A DNA stretch of 64,000 bases from Bacteroidaceae bacterium (GCA_017547165.1 JAFYQK010000001.1:315569-379568); one strand, 5' to 3'; positions 1 to 8,525 are shown, counted from the stretch's first letter. Notes: generated by a model not told the origin, from the sequence alone. Program-made: numbers and translations.

Positions 1-174
1 ACTATTGAGTTCACCAACGATTCCACTTTCGTACATGTGGTGCAGGGTGTCGGTGACAAGAAGACATACCTGCGCACTCATGTGGAGACAGGTCTTAGCG
101 ATGGTGTGAAGATAGAGATCATAAAAGGTATTACTGATAAGGACTTAATCCGTGGTCCTCAGATTGTAGAGTAG
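1..174 (+). CDS. C-terminal end of an efflux periplasmic adaptor (HlyD/RND type), cut by window edge
   Basis: Only the last 57 codons are in the window; the frame is open from base 1 to a TAG stop. The peptide has the pattern of the distal beta domain of membrane fusion proteins: a beta strand, then RTHVETGLSDGVKIEI and a hydrophobic end. The TGLSDG turn followed by a short strand is common in RND-type adaptors (AcrA/MexA-like), which link an inner-membrane pump to an outer-membrane channel. No pump gene follows; the next gene is on the other strand after a hairpin. The family call rests on a short fragment. Confidence 0.62.
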   Translation, partial: TIEFTNDSTFVHVVQGVGDKKTYLRTHVETGLSDGVKIEIIKGITDKDLIRGPQIVE

Positions 175-272
175 TGGTGTAGCATTCTTGTGTCTTCTAA
201 TGGAGTCAGAAGAGACTACAGTTTTTTTGTGAGTGAACTTCTCGCTATGCAATATTATAAGATTATATATAG

Positions 273-316
273 AAAGAATCCCATGAGGTGCGGTACTCAT
301 GGGATTCTTTATTTTG
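273..316. terminator. Bidirectional intrinsic terminator
   Basis: A 15-bp perfect stem (273-287 with 296-310, AAAGAATCCCATGAG and its complement) has an 8-base loop and T-rich flanks on both sides. It lies between two genes that converge, the efflux adaptor and hsp20, and can stop both transcripts. Confidence 0.85.
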
Positions 317-338
317 TTAATTTGCTATAGACATAAGG

Positions 339-782
339 TCATTTGACCTCGATAGCTCGGTGTGACTGCACTTCGGCCTCCTTGTTACGTTTGGGCAGAG
401 CTATGCTCAGTACACCATCTGATACCTGTGCAGAGATATTGTCTGCATCCACGTTTTCGGGAAGACGGAATGTCTGTTGGTAGTTGCTGTAGTAGAACTC
501 GCGACGCAGATAACGTTCCTTGTGTCCATCCTCTCTCTCATCCTGCTTGTGCTCCATCTTGTTTTCGATGGCTATCTGCAGATTGCCGTCGTTGGTCACA
601 TGCACACGGCAGAACTCTTTTCTTATGCCTGGTGCAGCCATCTCTATGGTATAGGTCTTTGCATCTTCCTTCACGTTGATGGCAGGTGTGGTGTCGTTCA
701 CCCTGTACATCCAGTTCTTTCCGAAGAACTCGTCAAACATTGTTGGCATCCAATTGCGGTTGTTAATCATCATTGGTAACAT
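339..782 (-). CDS. Hsp20/alpha-crystallin family small heat-shock protein
   Basis: A 147-residue ATP-independent holdase chaperone of the cytoplasm. The alpha-crystallin domain spans about residues 33-131 and ends with the family signature DGVLSIALPK (122-131), the edge strand that pairs with partner subunits. A short hydrophobic N-terminal arm (MPTMFDEFFGKNW) and a charged C-terminal tail complete the usual layout. Length is normal for bacterial Hsp20. The first ATG is chosen because an AAGGAG site lies 8-9 bases before it, a rare clear Shine-Dalgarno in this window. It is a single-gene unit with its own terminator. Family assignment is secure; client range cannot be read from sequence. Confidence 0.95.
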   Translation of the reverse strand: MLPMMINNRNWMPTMFDEFFGKNWMYRVNDTTPAINVKEDAKTYTIEMAAPGIRKEFCRVHVTNDGNLQIAIENKMEHKQDEREDGHKERYLRREFYYSNYQQTFRLPENVDADNISAQVSDGVLSIALPKRNKEAEVQSHRAIEVK

Positions 783-919
783 AACTTAATCTCCTTTTAC
801 CTTTAGTTAATAATATAATGTGTGTATTTCTCTTTATAGACCCATTGCCATGTGTTGTGGGCCTACACCATTATATCCGCAATTCTGCTGCCAAAGCATT
901 GATTGTTAAGGAGTTTGAA

Positions 920-984
920 AAACGGACAACATTCTGTCAGTTGTGTTAATATGTTTAACACAGGCACTGACGTGCTGTCCGTTT
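920..984 (-). terminator. Long composite hairpin downstream of the TonB-domain gene
   Basis: Three nested arms form one extended hairpin: AAACGGACA (920-928) with 976-984, GTCAGT with ACTGAC, and TGTGTTAA with TTAACACA around a tiny loop. On the minus strand the last arm runs into TTTTT, so it can serve as terminator for the gene ending at 1004. The stem is longer than a usual terminator. Confidence 0.5.
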
Positions 985-1003
985 CCTTGCCAAAGTGGCT
1001 TGT

Positions 1004-1486
1004 CTATTTGGTTGTATTGGAATTTTTCGGTTGAAGTTTGAACATTACTGGTATGGTTAATTTTACTCTTACCACTTTGCCCTTGTGAGTGCCAGGTTGC
1101 CATCGTGGCATCTTCTTTATGACACGCATGGCCTCCTTATCGAGGTGTTTGTTGCCCGATGTTTGTAGTACCTTAACATCTGTCACTTTACCGTCTTTGT
1201 CAACAACGAAGTTGATGATGGAGCGTCCTTCTATTCCCTCCTTCGCACACTTCTTGGGGTAGCGCACGTTTGTCCTCATGTATTCCATCATTGCTGGCAT
1301 GCCACCAGGGTATTGTGGCAGATTCTCCACTACAGTATGTACCTTGTTGTCATCGTCCTTCTCGGCCGAGCAACATTCATCATGCACAGGAGTCTTTGCA
1401 TCTGCCTCTGCACGGCAAACCTTTGTGCCAAACATGGTCATTGCTATCGTAGCAACGATGGTTAATAGTTTAAAGCGTCTATTCAT
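1004..1486 (-). CDS. Secreted TonB C-terminal-domain protein
   Basis: 160 residues. An N-terminal hydrophobic stretch (about 6-22) acts as a signal or membrane anchor. Residues 50-153 form a TonB C-terminal domain with the hallmark pattern PQYPGG (57-62), the YP pair (76-77), strand VVDKDGKVTDVKV and the MPRWQPG turn (126-132). In TonB this domain contacts outer-membrane receptors and passes on proton-motive energy. The proline-rich spacer of full-length TonB is missing, and the linker is short and acidic with a CC pair, so it may not span the periplasm like classic TonB. Short proteins of this kind are common in Bacteroidetes. It stands alone, with no ExbB/ExbD nearby. Confidence 0.85.
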   Translation of the reverse strand: MNRRFKLLTIVATIAMTMFGTKVCRAEADAKTPVHDECCSAEKDDDNKVHTVVENLPQYPGGMPAMMEYMRTNVRYPKKCAKEGIEGRSIINFVVDKDGKVTDVKVLQTSGNKHLDKEAMRVIKKMPRWQPGTHKGKVVRVKLTIPVMFKLQPKNSNTTK

Positions 1487-1742
1487 AGCAAGAATTCGTT
1501 TGTATCATACGCAAATATACGAAAATACCTTTGATAATAAGTATAATGTAGCTGGCATTATTTTTCATTCTTATGTTATTTACGTACCTTTCTCACATCT
1601 CGTCTTAATGATAGACTAGTCCTCATTGTAAAAGGACTGGTTTATGAATGGTGAAGCGTGTTAGTGTTCAAACGAGATAAGATTGTTAGGGGCGGCATTG
1701 ATGTTGTGAAGGAATATATAGAGAGGCACACGCCCCCGAAAG

Positions 1743-2195
1743 CTAATGGCTACAACTATTGCACGAACTCTGATGGCTTATGTCGGAGGACTGTTGCAGG
1801 ATTTCTAATGCCTTGTCCTTGTTTGACGAGAAAGAGAATTGTTTCACAATATCTGTAACATCTCTGTCTATCATCCGGGGTGCAAGGACTTTCAAAGCCT
1901 TTAATTTCGCGTCATCAAAGGAAATCATCGAGAGTAGTTTGGCGCACTGCTTGCTATTGAAGTAACTGCTGATGCAAGCCACTTTGATGATTCCAATCTT
2001 CTTTTCATGGAAAGAGGCATCATCCACTACTTCGCACATCATCTTGAAGTCTTTATTATGCATAGCCCTGGGTCTGCGCTCATATCTCATCTCCTTCCTG
2101 TGGTGATGCTCCACCTCATGTCTCTGCACCGATGCCATCATTGGCATGGCAAGTGTAAATAGCATAACAAGTGCAATAATTGATTTCTTATTCAT
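1743..2195 (-). CDS. Secreted DUF4476 protein
   Basis: 150 residues with a clear signal peptide (MNKKSIIALVMLFTLAMPMMA), then a basic, His-rich linker and a helical domain of about 90 residues whose pattern (DASFHEKKIGIIKVA, CAKLLSMISFDDAKLKALKVL) matches DUF4476, a family found in secreted Bacteroidetes proteins of unknown function. Last gene of the sigma-factor operon, 25 bases after the preceding stop, so it is probably co-transcribed with the sigma factor and its regulator. Three Cys and two His near the C-terminus (SCNSCSH) could bind metal; that is speculation. Function unknown. Confidence 0.75.
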   Translation of the reverse strand: MNKKSIIALVMLFTLAMPMMASVQRHEVEHHHRKEMRYERRPRAMHNKDFKMMCEVVDDASFHEKKIGIIKVACISSYFNSKQCAKLLSMISFDDAKLKALKVLAPRMIDRDVTDIVKQFSFSSNKDKALEILQQSSDISHQSSCNSCSH

Positions 2196-2220
2196 AATCT
2201 TCTAACGTTTAGGTATTCAC

Positions 2221-3330
2221 TTAATTTTCTAATAATATATCCATGTCGTCCAAGCTGTTCAGGAATACTTGCAAAAGGAAATTTGCAGGTTTTTCCTCAT
2301 TATTCTCGTCTATATATATGCAGTTGGGACTTCCTGGCTGTATCCACGAATTACACAAGATGTCCAGTTTGGGTAGTGCATTGATGTACCAGGCAAAGGA
2401 CCTTGTAAGTACCGCGCCATTAGGAGGGGTTACCTGTACATAATAGCCGGGAATGTCGTTCAGTATACGGTACAGTTCTGTTTTCTCTTCATCTGTAGCA
2501 GTGGTGAGCAGAGTTGTTACACGTTTGTTTATTGACTTTACTGCGGCACGCTTAGATGTCTCATCCGTTGATGTGACTAAAAGTTTACCAAGAACTCGTA
2601 CCTCCGAGAGCATGTCTTTTGCCGGTGATTCTCCTATAACTATTCCCTCTATTCTCCCGTTTTTGCTTATTTTCAGGAAAGGGCCATCTTCTCTGATATA
2701 GTCCCCGTACAAATCATCCGTTTCCACATCAGCCTTTGATATATTGCTTTGCTTCAGAGCATACTCATAATGCTCCTTGCTAAAGGGACCGAATATGCGG
2801 AAGGTCCTGAACTTGGCTACTTGATGTTTGCGGTCCACCCTTTCCAGCCACCATTCTATGCCTATTACATGTCTGTAGTATGGGTTCTGCTTGCTGTTGA
2901 AGCGAAGAACGGCATAGTTGCGTCCCTTGCCACCAACCACAAAGGGGGCAATGTCCTCTCCGTAGTACATCTGCAGTTTCTTGCTCTCTATGGGATTGTC
3001 CACACGCAACAGGTTTGATGAGCAGAAACCGCCAGTATAATGTGGCATATCCTGGTCATAGCAACAGAGTATGGATGCCACCACGTTTTTTACTACCAGC
3101 TGCTCCTTCTGGCTGTCGTAAGAGTGTTCATATATTCTGGTATCCAGATAATAGGTAGAATCCAGACGGTCGCGCCCCTGCTCACTGGCCTTGCCAACCA
3201 TCCAATTCGCAGGCCATGTTTTGATGAGGTGCTCTATTTTGTTTGATTGGGGCATTGCCTCACCCTTTGATTGTGCAAAACAGCCAAAGGCTATTGTTGC
3301 AAGGATGATAGATGATAGAATGTGTTTCAT
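2221..3330 (-). CDS. Secreted protein of unknown function in ECF sigma operon
   Basis: 369 residues with a signal peptide (cleavage near CFAQS, residue 20), so exported. I do not recognise a domain with certainty. The body alternates polar and hydrophobic residues as in a beta-rich fold, and has a stretch with many Tyr and Trp around positions 95-170. Its ATG overlaps the stop of the upstream anti-sigma-like gene by four bases (ATGA), pointing to coupled translation. It is likely an output or sensor partner of the sigma/anti-sigma pair; this is inferred from position only. Confidence 0.7.
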   Translation of the reverse strand: MKHILSSIILATIAFGCFAQSKGEAMPQSNKIEHLIKTWPANWMVGKASEQGRDRLDSTYYLDTRIYEHSYDSQKEQLVVKNVVASILCCYDQDMPHYTGGFCSSNLLRVDNPIESKKLQMYYGEDIAPFVVGGKGRNYAVLRFNSKQNPYYRHVIGIEWWLERVDRKHQVAKFRTFRIFGPFSKEHYEYALKQSNISKADVETDDLYGDYIREDGPFLKISKNGRIEGIVIGESPAKDMLSEVRVLGKLLVTSTDETSKRAAVKSINKRVTTLLTTATDEEKTELYRILNDIPGYYVQVTPPNGAVLTRSFAWYINALPKLDILCNSWIQPGSPNCIYIDENNEEKPANFLLQVFLNSLDDMDILLEN

Positions 3331-3884
3331 AATGATAATTCTGGTATGTTATGTTCGTTAGATGCGTTTCTGCAGATTTCCTCCATCAGAGTGTAATATA
3401 GATGTTCCTCGTATTTCTTCTCAGCAACCGTCTGGAGTGTAACCTCGTCAAGTAGTTCGCACATCATTTCCATTTCGTCAATTTCCGTGCTCTTTTGATT
3501 ACTTTCAGGTTCAGTCTTTACAGGTGTTGCCGTAGGTAGTGGCGCCTTTTCTTTTTGTGGCAAACTTAAACTTGTGGTTTCGGTGACTATTGGGGTAGGG
3601 GATGAGGTTGCTGTTGTGTTGTCGTCAGAGTCTGAAACCTGAGCAACAAGTTTTCCCTCAGTTTGTGACCTTGCCTCAGTGATGGTATTTTTGTTCTCAT
3701 CGTCCGTGCCAATCAGCATTTGTAAGGATATGCCCACCACGGCCACTATACACGCTGCCACTGCCCATGGCCATAGACGTATCGACTTGCGCGGATAGGC
3801 AAGGTAGTCAAACTCTTGGCTGAGGTCTGCCTCGAAGATATCAATGTCTTCGGCTGCCTGTCGTATAAGTTCCTTGTCAATCAT
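3327..3884 (-). CDS. Single-pass membrane protein, probable anti-sigma factor
   Basis: 185 residues. About 35 acidic cytoplasmic residues, then one membrane segment (WPWAVAACIVAVVGISLQMLIG, about 39-60) and a Thr/Pro/Ser-rich outer part ending in a predicted helix. The layout (short inside part, one membrane segment, outside part) and overlap by 8 bases with the ECF sigma gene are typical of transmembrane anti-sigma factors. There is no zinc-finger HxxxCxxC motif and no FecR domain, so the assignment rests on topology and position. The low-complexity linker suggests a periplasmic sensor arm. Confidence 0.65.
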   Translation of the reverse strand: MIDKELIRQAAEDIDIFEADLSQEFDYLAYPRKSIRLWPWAVAACIVAVVGISLQMLIGTDDENKNTITEARSQTEGKLVAQVSDSDDNTTATSSPTPIVTETTSLSLPQKEKAPLPTATPVKTEPESNQKSTEIDEMEMMCELLDEVTLQTVAEKKYEEHLYYTLMEEICRNASNEHNIPELSL

Positions 3885-4368
3885 GTGTCTTAATCAGTTT
3901 TAGTAGATGTTTCTTTGCCGAGCTGATGATGCTGCTGGCTGAACGCCGCGTCATTCCTGTCTCTTGTGCTATCTCTTCCAGGGTCATGTCCTCCTGATGT
4001 CTCATCCTTATCAGTTTCTGCTCGGACGGAGGAAGTTTTTGGATGGCATTTTCTATCTCTGTTTGCCGTTCTTCGCTCAGCATGGGACTGTCTGCAGAAT
4101 CATGTCCTGTTGATTCGGTAACACTTTCCAGAGGTTCCGCCTCTCGTAATCGTTGCCGTCTCCATACGCTCACGCATAGGTTCTTTGTTGCCCTTATGCT
4201 CAGGGCTTCGACATTGTCCCCCTGTTGCCATCCGCGTTTCAGCATTCTCACATAAACCTCCTGTACTATATCCATGGCATCCTCCTCGTTGTGGAAGAAA
4301 TCCATGGCCACCCTCATCATCTGAGGGCGCATTTCTATCAGTTTATGTTCAAACTCTGTTTGTGTCAT
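3877..4368 (-). CDS. ECF-family RNA polymerase sigma factor
   Basis: 163 residues, the size of an extracytoplasmic-function sigma factor. Region 2 (about 18-45) has FFHNEEDAMDIVQEVYVRM, which matches the core-binding and -10 recognition helices. Region 4 (about 107-158) has LPPSEQKLIRMRHQEDMTLEEIA followed by a recognition helix (TGMTRRSASSIISSAKKHL). It heads a four-gene operon: sigma, anti-sigma-like protein, secreted protein, DUF4476 protein, all overlapping or within 25 bases. The set looks like an envelope-signal circuit. The target promoters are unknown; autoregulation is common in this class but not visible here. Confidence 0.93.
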   Translation of the reverse strand: MTQTEFEHKLIEMRPQMMRVAMDFFHNEEDAMDIVQEVYVRMLKRGWQQGDNVEALSIRATKNLCVSVWRRQRLREAEPLESVTESTGHDSADSPMLSEERQTEIENAIQKLPPSEQKLIRMRHQEDMTLEEIAQETGMTRRSASSIISSAKKHLLKLIKTHD

Positions 4369-4435
4369 CTATCTATATAACGCTTACAACTATCAAATGT
4401 CAAGTGTAAAAGAAGAAAAAAGATATTTCGTACGC

Positions 4436-4624
4436 TTATTCGTATTTCTGAAACCGTTTTCCTAAGATACTCACGCTCGGAAAAACAAAATTAAAGCACG
4501 CTTCGTTTTGTTTTTCGCTCACTTAATCGTATCTCTGAAACTGGGTTTCTAAGATACTCACGTTCGGAAAAACAAAATTAAAGCACACTTCGTTTTGTTT
4601 TTCTCTCACTTAATCGTATCTTTG
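4436..4624. repeat. 87-bp tandem repeat, two copies plus a partial third
   Basis: Units start at 4436, 4523 and 4610, each beginning TTA(T/A)TCGTAT. Each full unit holds a small hairpin after CTGA (GAAAC-tgg-GTTTC in unit two) and a second one with arms AAAAACAAAA / TTTTGTTTTT. A related single copy lies at 53877-53940. It sits between the divergent sigma operon and the kinase gene. Confidence 0.85.
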
Positions 4625-4637
4625 ACCCCAAAAAGCA

Positions 4638-5279
4638 ATGATGCATGAAATACTTGAATCAATTTCACAAAGAATCAACGGAACGGAAGTTGAAGAAAAT
4701 CGCCGAATCTATGAATTCGCCAATGAGTTTAGCAGACGTTGTCGCATATGTGAATGCGAACTTCGAGAAAGCGAAAAGCATGTAAGCGAAATAGATATTG
4801 AGCGCTTAGTTGCAGAACGTTATGCCAAAGAAATTGGATGTTGGATTCCAATAACCAAAATGTTTGAGATAGGTACTCCTGGACCATGCGGAAATGAGAA
4901 TGATACATACCTTTCTAGGAAGTATATATATAAGGTAAATAACTTATTGAACTCAAGGGGAAGCATTTTACAACATTTTATCAAGATTTTACTTCATAAT
5001 TCTTTGTTTGAAGAAACATCTTATACTTTTTTAGGATTTACTGGTTTTAGTTCTTCTACAATAATGCCTGTTTTCCAACAACCACTCATAAAGAATGCCA
5101 TTCCTGCCACTCCTATAGAAATCTCAACATACATGGCAGCCTTGGGCTTTTATAGTACCGCTACAGAAGGCTGTTTTACCAATGGTGAGATAGAAGTGTG
5201 GGATGTAGTAGCAAGAAATGTTTTAAAGGACAACGATGGTGACATCTTTGTGATTGATGCAGAACTTCGCTTATTATAA
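4638..5279 (+). CDS. PolyVal-type kinase-fold protein (orphan)
   Basis: 213 residues without signal or membrane segments. The central and C-terminal parts show the pattern I associate with the putative kinase domain found in phage and plasmid polyvalent proteins: GTPGPCGNEND (74-84), KVNNLL (95-100), FTGFSSSTIMPVFQQP, EISTYMAALGF, then VWDVVARNVLKDNDGDIFVIDAEL, where WD...NVL and the final DAE resemble kinase metal-binding and catalytic loops. In polyvalent proteins this domain is one module among many; here it stands alone after a helical N-terminus with two Cys. No Shine-Dalgarno is visible. Upstream are the 87-bp tandem repeats. Possible origin: a mobile element. Enzyme activity is inference. 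Confidence 0.6.
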   Translation: MMHEILESISQRINGTEVEENRRIYEFANEFSRRCRICECELRESEKHVSEIDIERLVAERYAKEIGCWIPITKMFEIGTPGPCGNENDTYLSRKYIYKVNNLLNSRGSILQHFIKILLHNSLFEETSYTFLGFTGFSSSTIMPVFQQPLIKNAIPATPIEISTYMAALGFYSTATEGCFTNGEIEVWDVVARNVLKDNDGDIFVIDAELRLL

Positions 5280-5304
5280 ATAACCACTTCACATACCCAC
5301 ACAA

Positions 5305-5390
5305 ATAAGACTATTATACTTACACCCGTAAGAGTACTATACTTATGCCTATAAGACTATTATACTTATGGCGATAGGTATAGTATAGTG
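5305..5390. repeat. 23-bp tandem repeat (about 3.6 copies)
   Basis: Units at 5305, 5328, 5351 and a worn copy at 5374 share the core TAAGA-CTATTATACTTA. They fill the gap between two convergent genes. Confidence 0.75.
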
Positions 5391-5403
5391 TTTTTCCAAG
5401 ATA

Positions 5404-6051
5404 TCAGTATTCTATCCCATGCGCCTTGATGATACTCTGCAAGCGCTCAATTTCTTCGGCTTGCTGCTTCATTTGTTTGCGCAGGGCGTTTAATTCATCT
5501 TGTTCTTGCTGACGGTATCCCGTACGTGCGGCGTGCATCCGCTCCTTGATACCCCCCCTTGTAACAAATTCCTTTTCCAAATTCACCAGATGCCTGTTAA
5601 GCATAGTATCCACCATATAGCAGAGGGTGAGGGCAGTGTTGGCCATCTCCTCGTTGTTCCATTTATCAAAGTGTGGCTGATAGTCCTCCACGCGATTGTG
5701 GATTTTGCAAAACTCCTGCATCTTACTGTAGCGATTGTGCCCCTCTGTCCAAATAGTTAGGTTGCGCGAGATGAGATAGTCACGATAATCCTCGCGCAAC
5801 TCTTGTATAGAACTTCGAGCCACATTGAGGAGTTTCAGTTGCATTTCCGTGGAAGCCACTCCATCCTCTATGCCCTCAACAATATTTTGCTTTCCACTAC
5901 GAGCAGCCTGTATCATCTGATCCACCGTGCGGTCGCCATGAGCAGGAAGGAAACGCTTGCAGAATACATAAGTCAGGTGGTAAAGCACCTCACTCTTTTG
6001 GTAGAAATATGTATTGCGCCAAGGCGCCTGCCTCTTTAATACCTGCTGCAT
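5404..6051 (-). CDS. Four-helix-bundle protein with suffix domain
   Basis: 215 residues, all helical. Residues 10-120 resemble the S23/four-helix-bundle family (YQKSEVLYHLTYVFCKRFL...DQMIQAARSGKQNIVEGIEDG...EMQLKLLNVARSSIQELREDY), first known from proteins encoded in 23S rRNA intervening sequences. The extra C-terminal helical part (about 120-170) fits the four-helix suffix variant, and residues 180-212 form a coiled coil (RQQEQDELNALRKQMKQQAEEI). Family role is unknown. It is a free-standing gene flanked by a tandem repeat downstream and an inverted repeat upstream, consistent with a mobile cassette, but no transposase is present. Confidence 0.75.
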   Translation of the reverse strand: MQQVLKRQAPWRNTYFYQKSEVLYHLTYVFCKRFLPAHGDRTVDQMIQAARSGKQNIVEGIEDGVASTEMQLKLLNVARSSIQELREDYRDYLISRNLTIWTEGHNRYSKMQEFCKIHNRVEDYQPHFDKWNNEEMANTALTLCYMVDTMLNRHLVNLEKEFVTRGGIKERMHAARTGYRQQEQDELNALRKQMKQQAEEIERLQSIIKAHGIEY

Positions 6052-6117
6052 AGTATAGTGGGATTTAAAAGGGTTTGGATAGATGCAAAGATAGCTTTTT
6101 TTCTGAAAAAGATGGAT

Positions 6118-6180
6118 AGAATAGATGCTATAGTATCTATAGATTCTATAGTTTTTATAGTTTTCTATAGCATCTATTCT
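6118..6180. repeat. Inverted repeat with 16-bp perfect arms
   Basis: AGAATAGATGCTATAG (6118-6133) and its exact complement (6165-6180) flank 31 bases that hold further CTATAG-type palindromes. It lies between the end of the last permease gene and the start of the four-helix-bundle gene, both on the minus strand, and could stop the efflux transcript; the T-run that follows on the minus strand is several bases away. Confidence 0.8.
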
Positions 6181-6191
6181 CTATTTTTCGT

Positions 6192-8519
6192 TCATTCTGT
6201 TATCACCGTTGTTGGATTCTCCCTGAAACACACTTTTACTTTATGGGCAACGAGGGCGGTGACGATGAGGGCGATGAGTGTGGCGATGCCGAGGGCCGGC
6301 AGGATGCCAAGGGAGATCTGCAGGGCGTAGGTTTGCAGCCAGAGGGTCATCAGATAGTAACCCACGCAGAGGCCTATGGTAGTACCGAGGGCAGAGATGA
6401 TGCCGTATGTGCGGAGGGTGCGGCGCAGGCAATCCCTATAGTGGGCGCCGAAGACACGGCGTATGGCTATGGCACGGCGCTGGCGCTGGAGGTCGGCACT
6501 CAACAGGGTTATCACTCCGAAGAGGGCAATGCCCAAACCCACTGCTGAGAGCACGGAGTAGAGCCACAGGAAGTTCTGCTCCTTGCGGTACTTCTCGGCA
6601 ATGAGGTCGCCATAGTTTACTACACGCACTGTTCCTGCATCGGGGTTGATGTCGTGACGGCGCAGAACCTCTTCCACGGCGGCAATGCCTTCCTTCTCCC
6701 TGCCGGGGAGTATGCGGAAGTAGAGTTGGGAATCTCCGTCAGAGCCGCCTAAATCCTGGACATATCCTATCAGTTCGGGTTCTTGGTGCAGGTCGCGGGT
6801 GCAGAGGTCGAGCGTGCCGATAACTTCTTGTTGGCTACGGGTATTGATATATGGATTCTCTGGCGTTACCCCGTAATATGCCGCGGCATTGCTGCTCAGC
6901 AACACCTGTCCGTCCTGCCACTTGAATTCGCCCTGCATGGGTTTCCATAGGTTGGGTTTGATATCGAACAGGCGTATCGTCGCCTCGGAAAGTATCATCA
7001 TGGTAAGGTTCTGTTCAAAACCATCCACATTGAAACCTATCGCCCATCCGCGTTCGAAGATGGGATGGTTCAATACGCAGGTGTCCACTGCCGAAAGGGC
7101 ACACAGTTCTTGTGCAAACTCGTTGGTGTTTACCACCCTCTTTTCCTCATAACTCTTGAAACGGAAGGTATATACCCTTTCGGGGTTCACGCCCAGGGCA
7201 TCTTTGGTGACGAAGCGGATTTGTCTGCCACCGTTCCACACCAGGAACAGCAACAGCACGCTCACCGCCACCTGCATCACGGCAAGGGGATAGTTCAATG
7301 CCGAGGGACGTCCCTGCGGAGCACCCTTCAGGGCGAGGCGGTGCCTGCGGTTCTGCACATATACGGGCAGCAGGCAGAGTGCCAGTTGCACAAGGAGGAG
7401 CGTGAGCAGACTGCCTGCGAACCAAAGGTACACTTCGCCACGGGTAATCTCCATTCCCTCGAAATAGGTGTCGAACGTCAGTGTCATCAGCACAAAGGAG
7501 AGCACACCGATGGCGCAGAACATCAGCAGGGCCTCGGCCTGCAGGCGGAGCAGGGTGTCGCGGCTGCCACCACCCAGGCAGATGCGCAGGCGATGGTCGC
7601 TCCATCGGGCATCGGCAGCAGTGTTGAGCAATGCCAGGTAGGAGAACAGAGCCGAAAGAAGCAGCAGTGTGGAGAGGATGAAGAACACGCCGGGGTAGAA
7701 GGCCGCTTTCCAGAAACTTCCTTCGTTGCGCAACAACTCGCCCATGCGGAGCGGTACGAGCCGGAAACTTTCATAATCATCGTTGTATTGTGAACCGGCA
7801 AATCGTTCCAACGTCTCGTCCAGCGCGCGTTGCATCTGTTCGGGGTGTTTCGTGCGCACGAAGAGTTCCATGCTTTCGGGTGTGTAAGAATATCCTTTTG
7901 CAGGGGTGGGCTCCAGTTTCTGGTAATGATAAGCGGGAATCTCATTATCCGCTCCGACAGGCTTCTGTGCTTTTGTCACACCCACCACACGCAATGTCTT
8001 CTCGGCACCGCCTTCGCGCAGGAACTTTGCCGTCACCGTGGTGCCCACCAAGTCCGTGGTGCCGAAGAGGGCAAGGGCAGTCTTGTCGGTGAGTACCACT
8101 TCGCCATCCTCACGGGCAGGCCTGCCGGAGATGAACTCAAGGCGCATGACCTCGTAATATTCTGGGTTCACCCTCAGTATCGGCTGTGCTGGTGTCGTAT
8201 CATTTGTGCTTATAATCTCAGCACCAGTATACATGATGAACCCCACTTTGGCATCTTCAGGCGCATGCTCCAGGATGTCATGCCCCAGACTGTCGGTGAG
8301 ATGGTAGGTGAAGGCTCTGAACCCCTGTGGCTCACTGGCCTGCACGCGATAGACGTCCTCCACGTCGGGGACATGACTCGCCTCGTGTGTCTGCCTCCAG
8401 ATGCTGGAAGCCGAAAACACGAAGGCAGTGAGGGCAAACGAGATGATGCCCACGATAAGAATGCTTTGCCCCATATTGCGCCTTATGTGGCGCAGGGCTT
8501 GGAGAAGATTGTGATTCAT
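6192..8519 (-). CDS. FtsX/MacB-type ABC permease (775 aa)
   Basis: Inner-membrane permease with the duplicated layout of long Bacteroidetes MacB-type proteins: one N-terminal membrane segment (about 17-38), a large periplasmic domain, three membrane segments (about 275-385), another segment after NYPLAVMQVAVSVLLLFLVWNG, a second periplasmic domain, and three C-terminal segments with the FtsX signature RQRRAIAIRRVFGA before the last two. MacB-type permeases work as mechanical transducers with an ABC ATPase, a fusion protein and TolC. Last of a run of permeases on this strand, 6 bases after the preceding stop. More diverged than the other four and with higher G+C. Confidence 0.9.
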   Translation of the reverse strand: MNHNLLQALRHIRRNMGQSILIVGIISFALTAFVFSASSIWRQTHEASHVPDVEDVYRVQASEPQGFRAFTYHLTDSLGHDILEHAPEDAKVGFIMYTGAEIISTNDTTPAQPILRVNPEYYEVMRLEFISGRPAREDGEVVLTDKTALALFGTTDLVGTTVTAKFLREGGAEKTLRVVGVTKAQKPVGADNEIPAYHYQKLEPTPAKGYSYTPESMELFVRTKHPEQMQRALDETLERFAGSQYNDDYESFRLVPLRMGELLRNEGSFWKAAFYPGVFFILSTLLLLSALFSYLALLNTAADARWSDHRLRICLGGGSRDTLLRLQAEALLMFCAIGVLSFVLMTLTFDTYFEGMEITRGEVYLWFAGSLLTLLLVQLALCLLPVYVQNRRHRLALKGAPQGRPSALNYPLAVMQVAVSVLLLFLVWNGGRQIRFVTKDALGVNPERVYTFRFKSYEEKRVVNTNEFAQELCALSAVDTCVLNHPIFERGWAIGFNVDGFEQNLTMMILSEATIRLFDIKPNLWKPMQGEFKWQDGQVLLSSNAAAYYGVTPENPYINTRSQQEVIGTLDLCTRDLHQEPELIGYVQDLGGSDGDSQLYFRILPGREKEGIAAVEEVLRRHDINPDAGTVRVVNYGDLIAEKYRKEQNFLWLYSVLSAVGLGIALFGVITLLSADLQRQRRAIAIRRVFGAHYRDCLRRTLRTYGIISALGTTIGLCVGYYLMTLWLQTYALQISLGILPALGIATLIALIVTALVAHKVKVCFRENPTTVITE

Positions 8520-8525
8520 AGGTGT

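Noticed and set aside
906-1103. 65-codon minus-strand frame at the TonB gene end
   Set aside because: Overlaps the long hairpin and the end of the TonB-domain gene in another frame; no protein pattern.
4374-4403. TTGACA-N18-TATATA on the minus strand before the sigma gene
   Set aside because: It would place the start on the ATG itself, and this -35/-10 type is not the main one in Bacteroidetes. Probably chance.
5305-5390. Short repeats as a possible CRISPR array
   Set aside because: Units are 23 bp and directly adjacent with no unique spacers; no cas genes in the window.
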